DNA of 5,546 nucleotides, taken from Clostridiales bacterium. GTDB taxonomy: Bacteria; Bacillota; Clostridia; Lachnospirales; Lachnospiraceae. The notes under the pieces were generated by a model. That model saw nothing but the letters and a program-made list of their open reading frames with translations, was not told the origin of the DNA and made no database searches. The stretch spans positions 1 to 5,546 of the forward strand of contig JAATEU010000119.1 of assembly GCA_015655565.1 (NCBI GenBank), written 5' to 3'. The position numbers were made by a program, and so were the translations under genes. Positions 1 to 5,463 of the stretch are shown piece after piece (position 1 is the stretch's first letter; the number at the start of each line of letters is the position of its first letter).

Positions 1-1157
1 ATAAACGTCCTGACGGAAGGGCAATTACACAGATCAGACATCTTGCATCAGAAGTTGATATTCTGCCCAGGACCCATGGTTCTGCTATGTTTACGCGTGG
101 ACAAACCAAGGTTCTTACCATTACAACATTAGGTGCCTTAGCTGAGATTCAAAAATTAGATGGAATTGATGAAAACGAAACTTCCAAAAGATATATGCAT
201 CATTACAACTTTCCGTCTTATTCCGTAGGTGAAACAAAACCTTCCAGAGGCCCGGGAAGACGTGAAATCGGCCACGGGGCATTGGCAGAGAGAGCCTTGA
301 TTCCGGTTCTTCCAACGGAAGAAGAATTTCCCTATGCAATCCGTACCGTGTCGGAAGTTTTAGAATCCAATGGTTCCACCTCCCAGGGCAGCATTTGTGC
401 ATCCACCTTATCCTTAATGGCTGCAGGTGTTCCCATTAAAAGCATGGTAGCCGGTATTTCCGTCGGTCTTGTAACCGGTGAAACGGATGAGGATTATATT
501 ATCTTAACGGATATCCAGGGTCTGGAAGATTTCTTTGGCGATATGGACTTTAAGGTTGCCGGTACCGATAAAGGGATTACTGCAATTCAGATGGATATTA
601 AAATCCACGGTTTAACAAGGGAAATTATTGAAAAGTCGGTTTATAGAACCAAAGAAGCCAGAACTTATATTTTAAATGATATTATGGCTCCATGTATTGC
701 CAAACCACGTACGGAAGTCGGTCCTTATTCACCTAAGATTGTACAAATCAAGATAGACCCGGCTAAGATTGGTGATGTAGTCGGCCAAAGAGGTAAAACT
801 ATCAATGCAATCATTGAACAAACCGGTGTAAAGATTGATATTACGGATGACGGTGCCGTATCGGTTTGCGGTATTGATTCTGAAAGCATCCAAAAAGCGA
901 TAAAAATAATCCAAACCATTATTACTGACTTTGAAGAAGGGCAGATCTTTGAAGGCAAGGTAGTCAGTATTAAAGACTTCGGTGCATTTCTTTAGTTTGC
1001 ACCCGGTAAAGAAGGCATGGTCCATATTTCCAAGATTTCAAAGGACAGAATTGACCGTGTTGAAGATGTCCTTACTATGGGTGATATTGTCAGGGTTGTC
1101 TGCCTGGGTAAGGATAAGATGGGAAGAATCAGCTTTAGTATGAAGGATGTAAAATAA
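1..1157 (+). CDS. pnp: Polynucleotide phosphorylase, C-terminal part, with an internal amber codon
   Basis: PNPase is a trimeric 3'-5' exoribonuclease that releases nucleoside diphosphates using phosphate and can also add RNA tails. The 5' end lies outside the window; the first whole codon is at 3 ([12 protein letters not shown]). Visible in order: the second RNase PH-like domain with [13 protein letters not shown] and [11 protein letters not shown]; the catalytic segment DFFGDMDFK at about 528-554, where D (528), D (546) and K (552) match E. coli D486, D492 and K494; a KH domain with GQRG at 783-794; and an S1 domain from about 936. Within S1, GAFL is followed by TAG (993-995) where the family normally has a sense codon. 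The frame then continues as [13 protein letters not shown] through 53 codons to a double TAA at 1155-1160. If TAG terminates, the product keeps catalytic and KH domains but loses most of S1. No promoter is visible. Family identity is certain; whether the gene is functional, suppressed or mutated is open. Confidence 0.93.
993..995 (+). other. In-frame TAG stop codon inside the pnp S1 domain
   Basis: The TAG falls between GAFL and FAPGKEG, a position usually occupied by an acidic or similar residue (for example GAFVEFAPGKEG). One base change from GAG or CAG would create it. No frameshift or other stop follows before the normal C-terminus, so the lesion is recent, is read through, or is a sequencing error. 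The HTH gene in this window ends with a normal TAG (2629-2631), but another in-frame stop follows only eight codons later. That use therefore does not rule out amber suppression. Confidence 0.9.
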
Positions 1158-1226
1158 TAAGAGGCTGTTAAATATATAAAAGTATAATAGAAGATTAATT
1201 AAGAATAACAATATTAAAAAAAACAC

Positions 1227-1428
1227 AAAAGGGGCTGTTGCAAAATAGCTTAATTTACTCTATTGAAAGGATTTGGTGCATAATAATATATGTTGGCTGC
1301 TTTTCCCCGCACGTTAAGAACGCTACGCTTCACAAAATGTGCAAGACACAGGACGCCAAACTGTATTATTCTACACCAAATCCTATAGTCAGGGTTTATT
1401 AAAGCTGTTTTGCAGCGGCCCCTTTTTT
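1227..1428. repeat. Palindromic MITE-like element, folding end to end; possible pnp terminator
   Basis: The core spans 1231-1422. Its ends, GGGGCTGTTGCAAAATAGCTT (1231-1251) and 1402-1422, form 21 continuous RNA pairs, three of them G-U. A second inner stem pairs 1268-1278 with 1374-1384 (AGGATTTGGTG, perfect), continued by an AT-rich stem (1282-1290 with 1362-1370), a GTTGGC/GCCAAAC pair near 1292-1297 and 1355-1361, and GCAC/GTGC at 1309-1312 and 1339-1342. The flanks are AAAA on the left and TTTTTT on the right, extending the stem and giving the form of an intrinsic terminator about 70 nt after the pnp stop. No coding sequence is seen inside. The GGGGCTGTTGCAAAA ends resemble terminal inverted repeats of some insertion sequences (IS1182-like, from memory), so a non-autonomous element is the best reading. 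No direct target duplication is apparent; the flanks are complementary instead. Confidence 0.75.
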
Positions 1429-1441
1429 AGGCAGGCCAGGG

Positions 1442-1470
1442 TTGACAAATATTTTTTCTGCACTTATAAT
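1442..1470 (+). promoter_or_regulatory. Perfect-consensus sigma-A promoter of the HTH/PBP-like regulator
   Basis: TTGACA (1442-1447), a 17-nt spacer, then TATAAT (1465-1470). All twelve consensus bases and the optimal spacing are present. Transcription would begin near 1477, giving a leader of about 100 nt before the chosen start at 1576. The promoter lies 20 bases past the palindromic element, which would insulate it from pnp. Confidence 0.85.
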
Positions 1471-1478
1471 TTTAAAAA

Positions 1479-1494
1479 GCAATGACAACATTGC
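1479..1494. promoter_or_regulatory. Inverted repeat at the expected transcription start, candidate operator
   Basis: GCAATG-ACAA-CATTGC is a perfect 6-bp inverted repeat starting about two bases past the predicted start site. A protein bound there would block a very strong promoter, and autoregulation by the downstream HTH protein is the simplest guess. The repeat is seen directly; the operator role is inferred. Confidence 0.4.
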
Positions 1495-1516
1495 AGTAAC
1501 CGGTATCTGTTCACAG

Positions 1517-1554
1517 GATGAAAACTCCATATCCTTTTGGATAGTCCATTCATC
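1517..1554 (+). promoter_or_regulatory. Leader hairpin upstream of the regulator ribosome binding site
   Basis: The core is TATCC-TTTT-GGATA (1530-1543). GATGA (1517-1521) can pair outside it with TCATC (1550-1554), leaving an internal loop. It ends 11 bases before the AAAGGAG at 1563-1569. It could merely be a stable leader structure; no riboswitch class is recognised. Confidence 0.3.
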
Positions 1555-1575
1555 AGTTACAAAAAGGAGCTTAAA

Positions 1576-2631
1576 TTGAACGAAGAACTATACACACCGC
1601 AAGAGGTTGCCAACCTGTTGAAAATCAAAAAAAATACGGTTTATGAGCTTATTAAACGTGGTGAATTGAAATGCAGGAAAATTGGGAAACAATTTAGAAT
1701 CCGTAAAGATGATCTGGAAGAATATTTAAATATATCCCATAATAAAATGCCTTCAGGGGAAGCCGGTCTTAAAAATCCAGTTAAAAAGGAAGCAGATGCT
1801 AAAAACAAGACAGATGTAAAATCGGAATCAGAGAAGTTTACGGTATATGAAGAATTTAAGAAACCAGAACCTGATTTTATAAAAAATAATATAGAAAATC
1901 AAACCAATAACTCAAAGGAGATGTTTAGTAACAGAGGCCTTATTATATGCGGACAGGATATTTTGCTGGAAATATTGTGTAATTATCTTTCCGGCGAATT
2001 AGAAGACTTTCCTATCTTCCGGTCTTATCTTGGCAGCTATAACGGCCTGTATGCATTGTATCAAGGCAAAGTTGACATTGCCACTGCGCATTTATGGGAT
2101 GGGGAGACAGGAGAATATAATAAACAATTTGTGAAAAGAATGCTTCCGGGAACCCCATACCGGAGAATACACCTGGTTGACAGAATGCAGGGCTTTTATG
2201 TGAAAGAAGGGAATCCGAAGCAGATAAAAGGCTTTATGGACCTGATAAGAGATGACATTATCATGATAAACCGTGAAAAAGGAAGCGGAACACGGATCCT
2301 GCTGGATGAATATTTGATTAAGCTGGAAATAAAATCCTCCCGTGTTAAGGGTTACGAAAAGGAAGTGACTTCTCACCTTGCATGTGCAGGTGTTGTGGCA
2401 AGGGGCGGTGCTGATGTTGCCCTTGGTAATGAAAGAATCAGTAAGGAATTAAAGGGAATTGATTTTATACCTATCCAAATGGAGGGTTATGATTTAGTAA
2501 TTAAAATGGAATCAACAAAATATGAATGGTATCAAAAACTAATCCGGATTATTAATTCCAGGGAATTTCAGGAAGAAATAGAACGTTTATCCGGATATGA
2601 TATTACCAATATAGGTATGATTTTGGATTAG
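1576..2631 (+). CDS. Excisionase-type HTH protein with PBP-like ligand-binding domain
   Basis: A 351-residue cytoplasmic protein, probably a one-component transcriptional regulator. Residues about 5-51 (YTPQEVANLLKIKKNTVYEL through FRIRKDDLEEYL) are a MerR/excisionase-type winged helix (HTH_17 family). Residues 52-118 are a hydrophilic, charged linker. Residues about 120-335 match the PBP-like domain often paired with this HTH and related to molybdate/tungstate-binding proteins: AHLWDGETGEYN (171-182), MLPGTP, INREKGSGTRILLDEYL (231-247) and GGADVALG (277-284). There is no signal peptide. The TTG at 1576 was chosen because AAAGGAG (1563-1569) lies six bases upstream. An earlier in-frame TTG at 1537 would add 13 residues but sits inside the leader hairpin. 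The gene forms a single-gene unit with its own consensus promoter. No molybdate transporter or cofactor gene is nearby, so the ligand is unknown; the oxyanion suggestion comes from the family only. The stop is TAG. Confidence 0.88.
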   Translation: MNEELYTPQEVANLLKIKKNTVYELIKRGELKCRKIGKQFRIRKDDLEEYLNISHNKMPSGEAGLKNPVKKEADAKNKTDVKSESEKFTVYEEFKKPEPDFIKNNIENQTNNSKEMFSNRGLIICGQDILLEILCNYLSGELEDFPIFRSYLGSYNGLYALYQGKVDIATAHLWDGETGEYNKQFVKRMLPGTPYRRIHLVDRMQGFYVKEGNPKQIKGFMDLIRDDIIMINREKGSGTRILLDEYLIKLEIKSSRVKGYEKEVTSHLACAGVVARGGADVALGNERISKELKGIDFIPIQMEGYDLVIKMESTKYEWYQKLIRIINSREFQEEIERLSGYDITNIGMILD

Positions 2632-2945
2632 TATAATAAAATAATAAATTAAATACAAAAACCTTGAATGAAAAGCAAATTTTTTTATACAATAAGGCTT
2701 GAATAATAAGTTGTTTAAAAACCCCCCCCTCTGCTTTATTAATTTTATAAAGGAGTTTTATATTTATTTTTTTAAAATACAGGATGTAATTACAATTATA
2801 AGCAAGACTATTGACTGATTTTTGCGTATGTTAAAAAATCGTCTGCAAAAATACTGTAAAGATTTTAACAAAATAGTCATTGACAAATCATGGTGCTCTG
2901 ACTATAATATAAAGAGTGCGAATTTTTAAAAGATAGGAGATTGTC
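2632..2945. other. Non-coding spacer with C8 tract, inverted repeats and the yceD promoter
   Basis: No gene is seen in these 314 bases. Contents: a possible weak promoter TTGAAT-N18-TACAAT (2664-2693); an A5C8 run (C at 2722-2729); the inverted repeat CTTTAT/ATAAAG (2734-2739 and 2747-2752) followed by a T-rich stretch, with an AGGAG at 2751-2755 that has no start codon behind it; and ATTTTTGC/GCAAAAAT (2818-2825 and 2845-2852), which sits just upstream of the strong yceD promoter. No convincing GC-rich terminator for the regulator gene was found. Confidence 0.6.
2880..2908 (+). promoter_or_regulatory. Perfect-consensus sigma-A promoter of yceD-rpmF
   Basis: TTGACA (2880-2885), a 17-nt spacer and TATAAT (2903-2908). 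The transcript would start near 2915 and carry a leader of about 30 nt before the yceD ATG. Such a strong promoter fits a ribosomal protein operon. Confidence 0.88.
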
Positions 2946-3473
2946 ATGATTATTAATTTATCAGAGATAATGTCTGTGAAAGGCAATGTCGAACATATAC
3001 AGGCACCTATCGAACTGGAGAGTTTTTGTATGGAGGGAATAGAATATCCCTTTGCCGGTAAATCTTTCGTTGATTTAACTTTATCCCATGTGGGTGAGCG
3101 AAAAATGAAAGTGGAAGGCGAAGCAAAATTATCTTTATTAATTCCGTGCAACAGATGCCTTGAAGACGTAGAAACCTGGTTTGAACTAAAGATAAATCAA
3201 AATTTAGATTTTAATCAAGGGTCAGATGACCGAATTGAGGAATTAGACGAAGCAAATTATATTAATGGATATAATCTGGATGTAGATTTACTGGTTTATA
3301 ATGAAATACTTATAGATTTCCCCATGAAAGTTCTTTGTGCGGAGGACTGTAAAGGTATATGTAAAGTTTGCGGAACGAATTTAAATATGAGTTCCTGTAA
3401 CTGTGACAAGGAAGTATCCGATCCCAGAATGTCAGTTATCCGGGATATATTCAATAATTTTAAGGAGGTGTAA
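2946..3473 (+). CDS. yceD: YceD/DUF177 family protein (23S rRNA accumulation)
   Basis: A 175-residue protein of the DUF177 family, whose E. coli and plant members are needed for normal 23S rRNA accumulation; the biochemical mechanism is unsettled. Diagnostic features are the CNRCLEDV motif (C68, C71), the FPMKVLC segment (125-131), and a second cysteine cluster CAEDCKGICKVCG (C131, C135, C139, C142) followed by CNCD (C151, C153) and the DPRMSVIRDIF tail. The cysteines are spaced as in a metal-binding site, as is usual in Firmicutes members. Length is typical for the family. The ATG at 2946 is preceded by AGGAGA (2935-2940) at a good distance. It is the first gene of a two-gene operon: its stop lies two bases before the rpmF start, and its last codons contain the rpmF Shine-Dalgarno sequence, so the two are probably translationally coupled. 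Confidence 0.92.
   Translation: MIINLSEIMSVKGNVEHIQAPIELESFCMEGIEYPFAGKSFVDLTLSHVGERKMKVEGEAKLSLLIPCNRCLEDVETWFELKINQNLDFNQGSDDRIEELDEANYINGYNLDVDLLVYNEILIDFPMKVLCAEDCKGICKVCGTNLNMSSCNCDKEVSDPRMSVIRDIFNNFKEV
3461..3468 (+). promoter_or_regulatory. Strong Shine-Dalgarno of rpmF within the yceD end
   Basis: TAAGGAGG lies in the last codons of yceD (AAG GAG GTG TAA) and is spaced seven bases from the rpmF ATG at 3476. Ribosomes finishing yceD would be placed to restart on rpmF. Confidence 0.85.
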
Positions 3474-3475
3474 TC

Positions 3476-3658
3476 ATGGGAGCTATCTGTCCAAAGAATA
3501 AATCTTCAAAAGCTAGAAGAGACAGCCGCAGGGCAAACTGGAAAATGTCTGCGCCAAACTTAGTTAAATGCAGCAAATGCGGAGCGTTAATGATGCCGCA
3601 CAGGGTTTGTAAAGCTTGCGGTTCTTATAACAAGAAAGAAATCATTCCTGCTGATTAA
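3476..3658 (+). CDS. rpmF: 50S ribosomal protein L32
   Basis: A 60-residue ribosomal protein of the large subunit. Conserved elements are SSKARRDSRRANWKMSAP (10-27), the lysine/arginine-rich N-terminal tail that contacts rRNA, and a zinc ribbon with C32, C35, C45 and C48 (CSKC ... CKAC) around the MPHRVC segment. All four zinc ligands are present, so this is the zinc-binding form rather than the cysteine-free paralogue. The N-terminus GAICPKNKSSK differs from the common AVPKRKTSK and resembles clostridial (Lachnospiraceae-like) versions. It follows yceD by two bases. In many bacteria plsX comes next; here a strong terminator follows and the neighbouring gene is convergent. The TAA stop is already inside the terminator arm. 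Confidence 0.96.
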   Translation: MGAICPKNKSSKARRDSRRANWKMSAPNLVKCSKCGALMMPHRVCKACGSYNKKEIIPAD

Positions 3659-3719
3659 AGAAAACAAAAAATGCCTGAAACCATCCAGAAAGGTTTCAGG
3701 CATTTTTTGTTTTCTTTAA
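3655..3719. terminator. Perfect 28-bp bidirectional intrinsic terminator
   Basis: The arms at 3655-3682 and 3692-3719 are exact reverse complements over 28 bases, with a 9-base loop (ATCCAGAAA). The GC-containing core ATGCCTGAAACC is flanked by A-rich left and T-rich right arms (CATTTTTTGTTTTCTTT), so it terminates in both directions. It ends rpmF on the plus strand and the 51-aa gene on the minus strand; both TAA stops (3656-3658 and 3716-3718) lie within the outer arms. Confidence 0.95.
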
Positions 3720-3871
3720 TTTCCGCCAGGACCGTCACGGCGTTTTGTATCATCTGGTTTTGAACTTGTAAAAGCTGGAATTTTTCTTGCACCCATATTG
3801 GAATTGCTTGTAGAATTTTTCGCTGCCGGTTTATCTGCCGACGTATTTTTATTATTTTTTGTATTTGCCAT
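3716..3871 (-). CDS. Small hydrophilic protein of unknown function, 51 aa
   Basis: I do not recognise this family. The minus strand reads ATG at 3871 to TAA at 3716: 51 residues starting MANTKNNKNTSADKPAAKN and ending KRRDGPGGN. It has no cysteine, no signal peptide and no membrane segment. The first half is rich in Asn, Lys, Ser, Thr and Ala and looks disordered; the middle has NMGARKIPAF and the tail is basic, then glycine-rich. Support for a real gene: an AAAGGAG (3878-3884) six bases before the ATG, exact use of the shared bidirectional terminator at its 3' end, and a TATAAT on the same strand at 3918-3923 about 50 bases upstream, though without a clear -35. It lies 120 bases downstream of the yprB-like gene on the same strand and could also be read from it. 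Composition is reminiscent of minor spore or stress small proteins, but there is no specific evidence for that. Confidence 0.75.
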   Translation of the reverse strand: MANTKNNKNTSADKPAAKNSTSNSNMGARKIPAFTSSKPDDTKRRDGPGGN

Positions 3872-3991
3872 AACTATCTCCTTTCTTTCATGGGATAGTA
3901 TGTTTGGTTTTGAATAAATTATACAAAAAATCTATATCAAGCGCGTTAAAGCTCCGAATAGAAATCTAGTCGACAACAGATTTTGTCTTAA

Positions 3992-5311
3992 TCAGGTGAT
4001 AATTTTCGTTTCTTTACTAGACAAGATATAATGGAGTATGGATTTAATATATGCATTTAACTTAACCGGTACCTTATGTCCCGGATTATTGGTTTCAAAA
4101 TAGGTGATTTTGTCAGGGACGGCAACCTTGAAGAAAGGGATAAACATGGTATCGGGCTGGGGTAAAAAGCAACCGCTTTTCTTAGTATAGCAAGTGGAAA
4201 GTTTTGCTTTTATTTTAAATTCCTTATCTACATATTGAGCAACACTTTTATGAATTGCCGTATCTTCTTTTGGAAGATAATAATAATCCCTGAAATTATC
4301 GTAAAAATATTTGAGTTCACCTTGGTAAACAGGAATAATCAGGGTAAACTGGTTCCCGTTTAGAGAGAGCTGCAAGGAAAAAGCATTACCGGGTTGTTCC
4401 CTATTGTTGCAGTTGTTATTACAATCAGAGGTTATTTCAGGAAGTGGAGTAAATAATCGTACCGGTTGAGGCAGGGTAAAGGGCAGAGTAAAGTCAAACC
4501 TGCGTGATTGCCCTGAAGCGGAATCCGCTTTTCCCTCAGTATTTAAATGGTTTATGGTTATTTCGCTTTCATCGGAATCCGGACTGCAGGGCTCCAATTC
4601 AAAAATTTCTGTGTAATACAGGATGTCGGCAACACGTAATAAACCTTTAACATCCTCTAAATTATGTAAAAGCAGGATACGGGACAATTCCTCAGAAGAT
4701 GGAGCGGTTGAAGTATCTTTTTCCCTAACCGTTGGAACATCTGTTAAAGTATTATTTTGTATTGGATTTTGTTTGTCCGTTATTTTCCGGTGCAATTTTT
4801 CATATTGCAGACGGCCTAAATAATTGGCATAAATCTGTATCAAATCTTCGCCGGAAAAGGTATCTTCCCGTTTAAAACCGGCAAAGGCCTCAATGGTTTT
4901 TAATTTATAATTCATTAAAGGCAATAATTTTTTATAAGGTAAAATTTTCTTATAGATATCGAAACTTTCAATTCCCTGAAAAGGATTTTCCAAATGATGG
5001 TACTTACATTTCTGTAATATAAACGGGATGTCAAACCCACTTCCGTTAAAGTGAACCAACCGCTTGTATGACTTTAATATTTGAGAAAATTTCTCTATAA
5101 TTAAAGCCTCGCTGTTCATATCATCGGCCAGCCATTGGGTTATCTGCCAGGTATTATCCCTAAAATACATACAGCCGATTAAGTAAAGATAAGAGGTTTT
5201 TGCTGAAAAGCCGGTTGTTTCTATATCAAAGAAGATAACCTCCTCCCAGGTGAAGGGTTTTTGTAGCGGGTAGGAGGAACGGATATCAAGTTTATTATTT
5301 ATTGTTTTCAT
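3992..5311 (-). CDS. yprB: YprB-family RNase H-fold (DEDD) exonuclease-like protein
   Basis: Predicted 3'-5' exonuclease-like protein of the YprB RNase H-like family; the substrate is not established. Numbering here uses the longer 444-residue reading from ATG 5326. Motif I is FFDIETTGF (D34, E36); motif II is VHFNGSGFDIPF (N94, D99); motif III is HNLEDV (H221, D225). These are the acidic residues expected for two-metal catalysis. KLLPLMNYKLKTIEAF and REDTFSGEDLI (about 133-163) are typical of the family. Residues about 180-212 form a polar, low-complexity linker between the second and third motifs. The C-terminal part (about 275-435), with LKYFYDNFRDYYYLPKEDTAIHK and CYTKKSGCFLPQ, has no function I can name but looks conserved in clostridial homologues. 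I prefer the ATG at 5311 (439 residues), because AAGGAA (5318-5323) lies six bases upstream of it, whereas nothing like a ribosome site precedes the ATG at 5326. Its stop is TGA. Confidence 0.88.
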   Translation of the reverse strand: MKTINNKLDIRSSYPLQKPFTWEEVIFFDIETTGFSAKTSYLYLIGCMYFRDNTWQITQWLADDMNSEALIIEKFSQILKSYKRLVHFNGSGFDIPFILQKCKYHHLENPFQGIESFDIYKKILPYKKLLPLMNYKLKTIEAFAGFKREDTFSGEDLIQIYANYLGRLQYEKLHRKITDKQNPIQNNTLTDVPTVREKDTSTAPSSEELSRILLLHNLEDVKGLLRVADILYYTEIFELEPCSPDSDESEITINHLNTEGKADSASGQSRRFDFTLPFTLPQPVRLFTPLPEITSDCNNNCNNREQPGNAFSLQLSLNGNQFTLIIPVYQGELKYFYDNFRDYYYLPKEDTAIHKSVAQYVDKEFKIKAKLSTCYTKKSGCFLPQPDTMFIPFFKVAVPDKITYFETNNPGHKVPVKLNAYIKSILHYILSSKETKIIT

Positions 5312-5317
5312 AATAAT

Positions 5318-5323
5318 TTCCTT
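5318..5323 (-). promoter_or_regulatory. Ribosome binding site deciding the yprB start
   Basis: On the minus strand AAGGAA ends six bases before the ATG at 5311. The in-frame ATG at 5326 has only AT-rich sequence before it; the nearest AGGAG (5357-5361) is 30 bases away. Confidence 0.6.
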
Positions 5324-5365
5324 CATGTTATGTATTTTATCTGATTTTTTAATCTTCTCCTAATT

Positions 5366-5393
5366 ATTTTATCATAAATGCTTAACTTTACAA
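5366..5393 (-). promoter_or_regulatory. Candidate sigma-A promoter of the yprB-like gene
   Basis: On the minus strand: TTGTAA (5388-5393), a 16-nt spacer, then TAAAAT (5366-5371) preceded by TGA, which gives an extended -10 (TGN). The start site would be near 5359, about 48 bases before the ATG at 5311. Confidence 0.55.
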
Positions 5394-5463
5394 GAGTGTA
5401 ATAAAAATGTAAAATAATAATGTATTTCGTGTGATAAATATGTTAAAATAGGCATAATATCTT

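Noticed and set aside
121..402. Minus-strand 93-aa frame inside pnp
   Set aside because: Shadow of the strongly conserved pnp coding frame.
1161..1177. GAGGCTGTTAAATATAT, resembling the GGGGCTGTTGCAAAATA end of the palindromic element
   Set aside because: Only a short partial match with no inverse partner or inner motif nearby; chance similarity is likely.
1038..1226. Minus-strand 62-aa frame with a hydrophobic start that looks like a membrane segment
   Set aside because: It lies antisense to the end of pnp and the AT-rich spacer; runs of A/T read as Leu/Phe/Ile. No ribosome site, and the pnp frame opposite it is clearly conserved.
2092..2376. Minus-strand 94-aa frame inside the regulator gene
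   Set aside because: Shadow of a well-supported gene; no start signals.
3877..3894. Five-codon minus-strand frame (ATGAAAGAAAGGAGATAG) upstream of the 51-aa gene, a possible leader peptide
   Set aside because: It has no ribosome site of its own and simply contains the ribosome site of the next gene.
3962..3986. Overlapping short inverted repeats (AAATCT/AGATTT and GACAA/TTGTC) after the yprB-like stop, as a terminator
   Set aside because: Stems of five to six pairs with no T-run on the minus strand; too weak to call.
4623..4823. Plus-strand 66-aa frame
   Set aside because: It is antisense to the yprB-like gene, covering its low-complexity linker, with no ribosome site or family resemblance.
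5430..5460. Plus-strand TGTTAAAAT and CATAAT as -10 boxes of a promoter leading out of the window
   Set aside because: No acceptable -35 at 16-18 bases from either, and no gene visible downstream.
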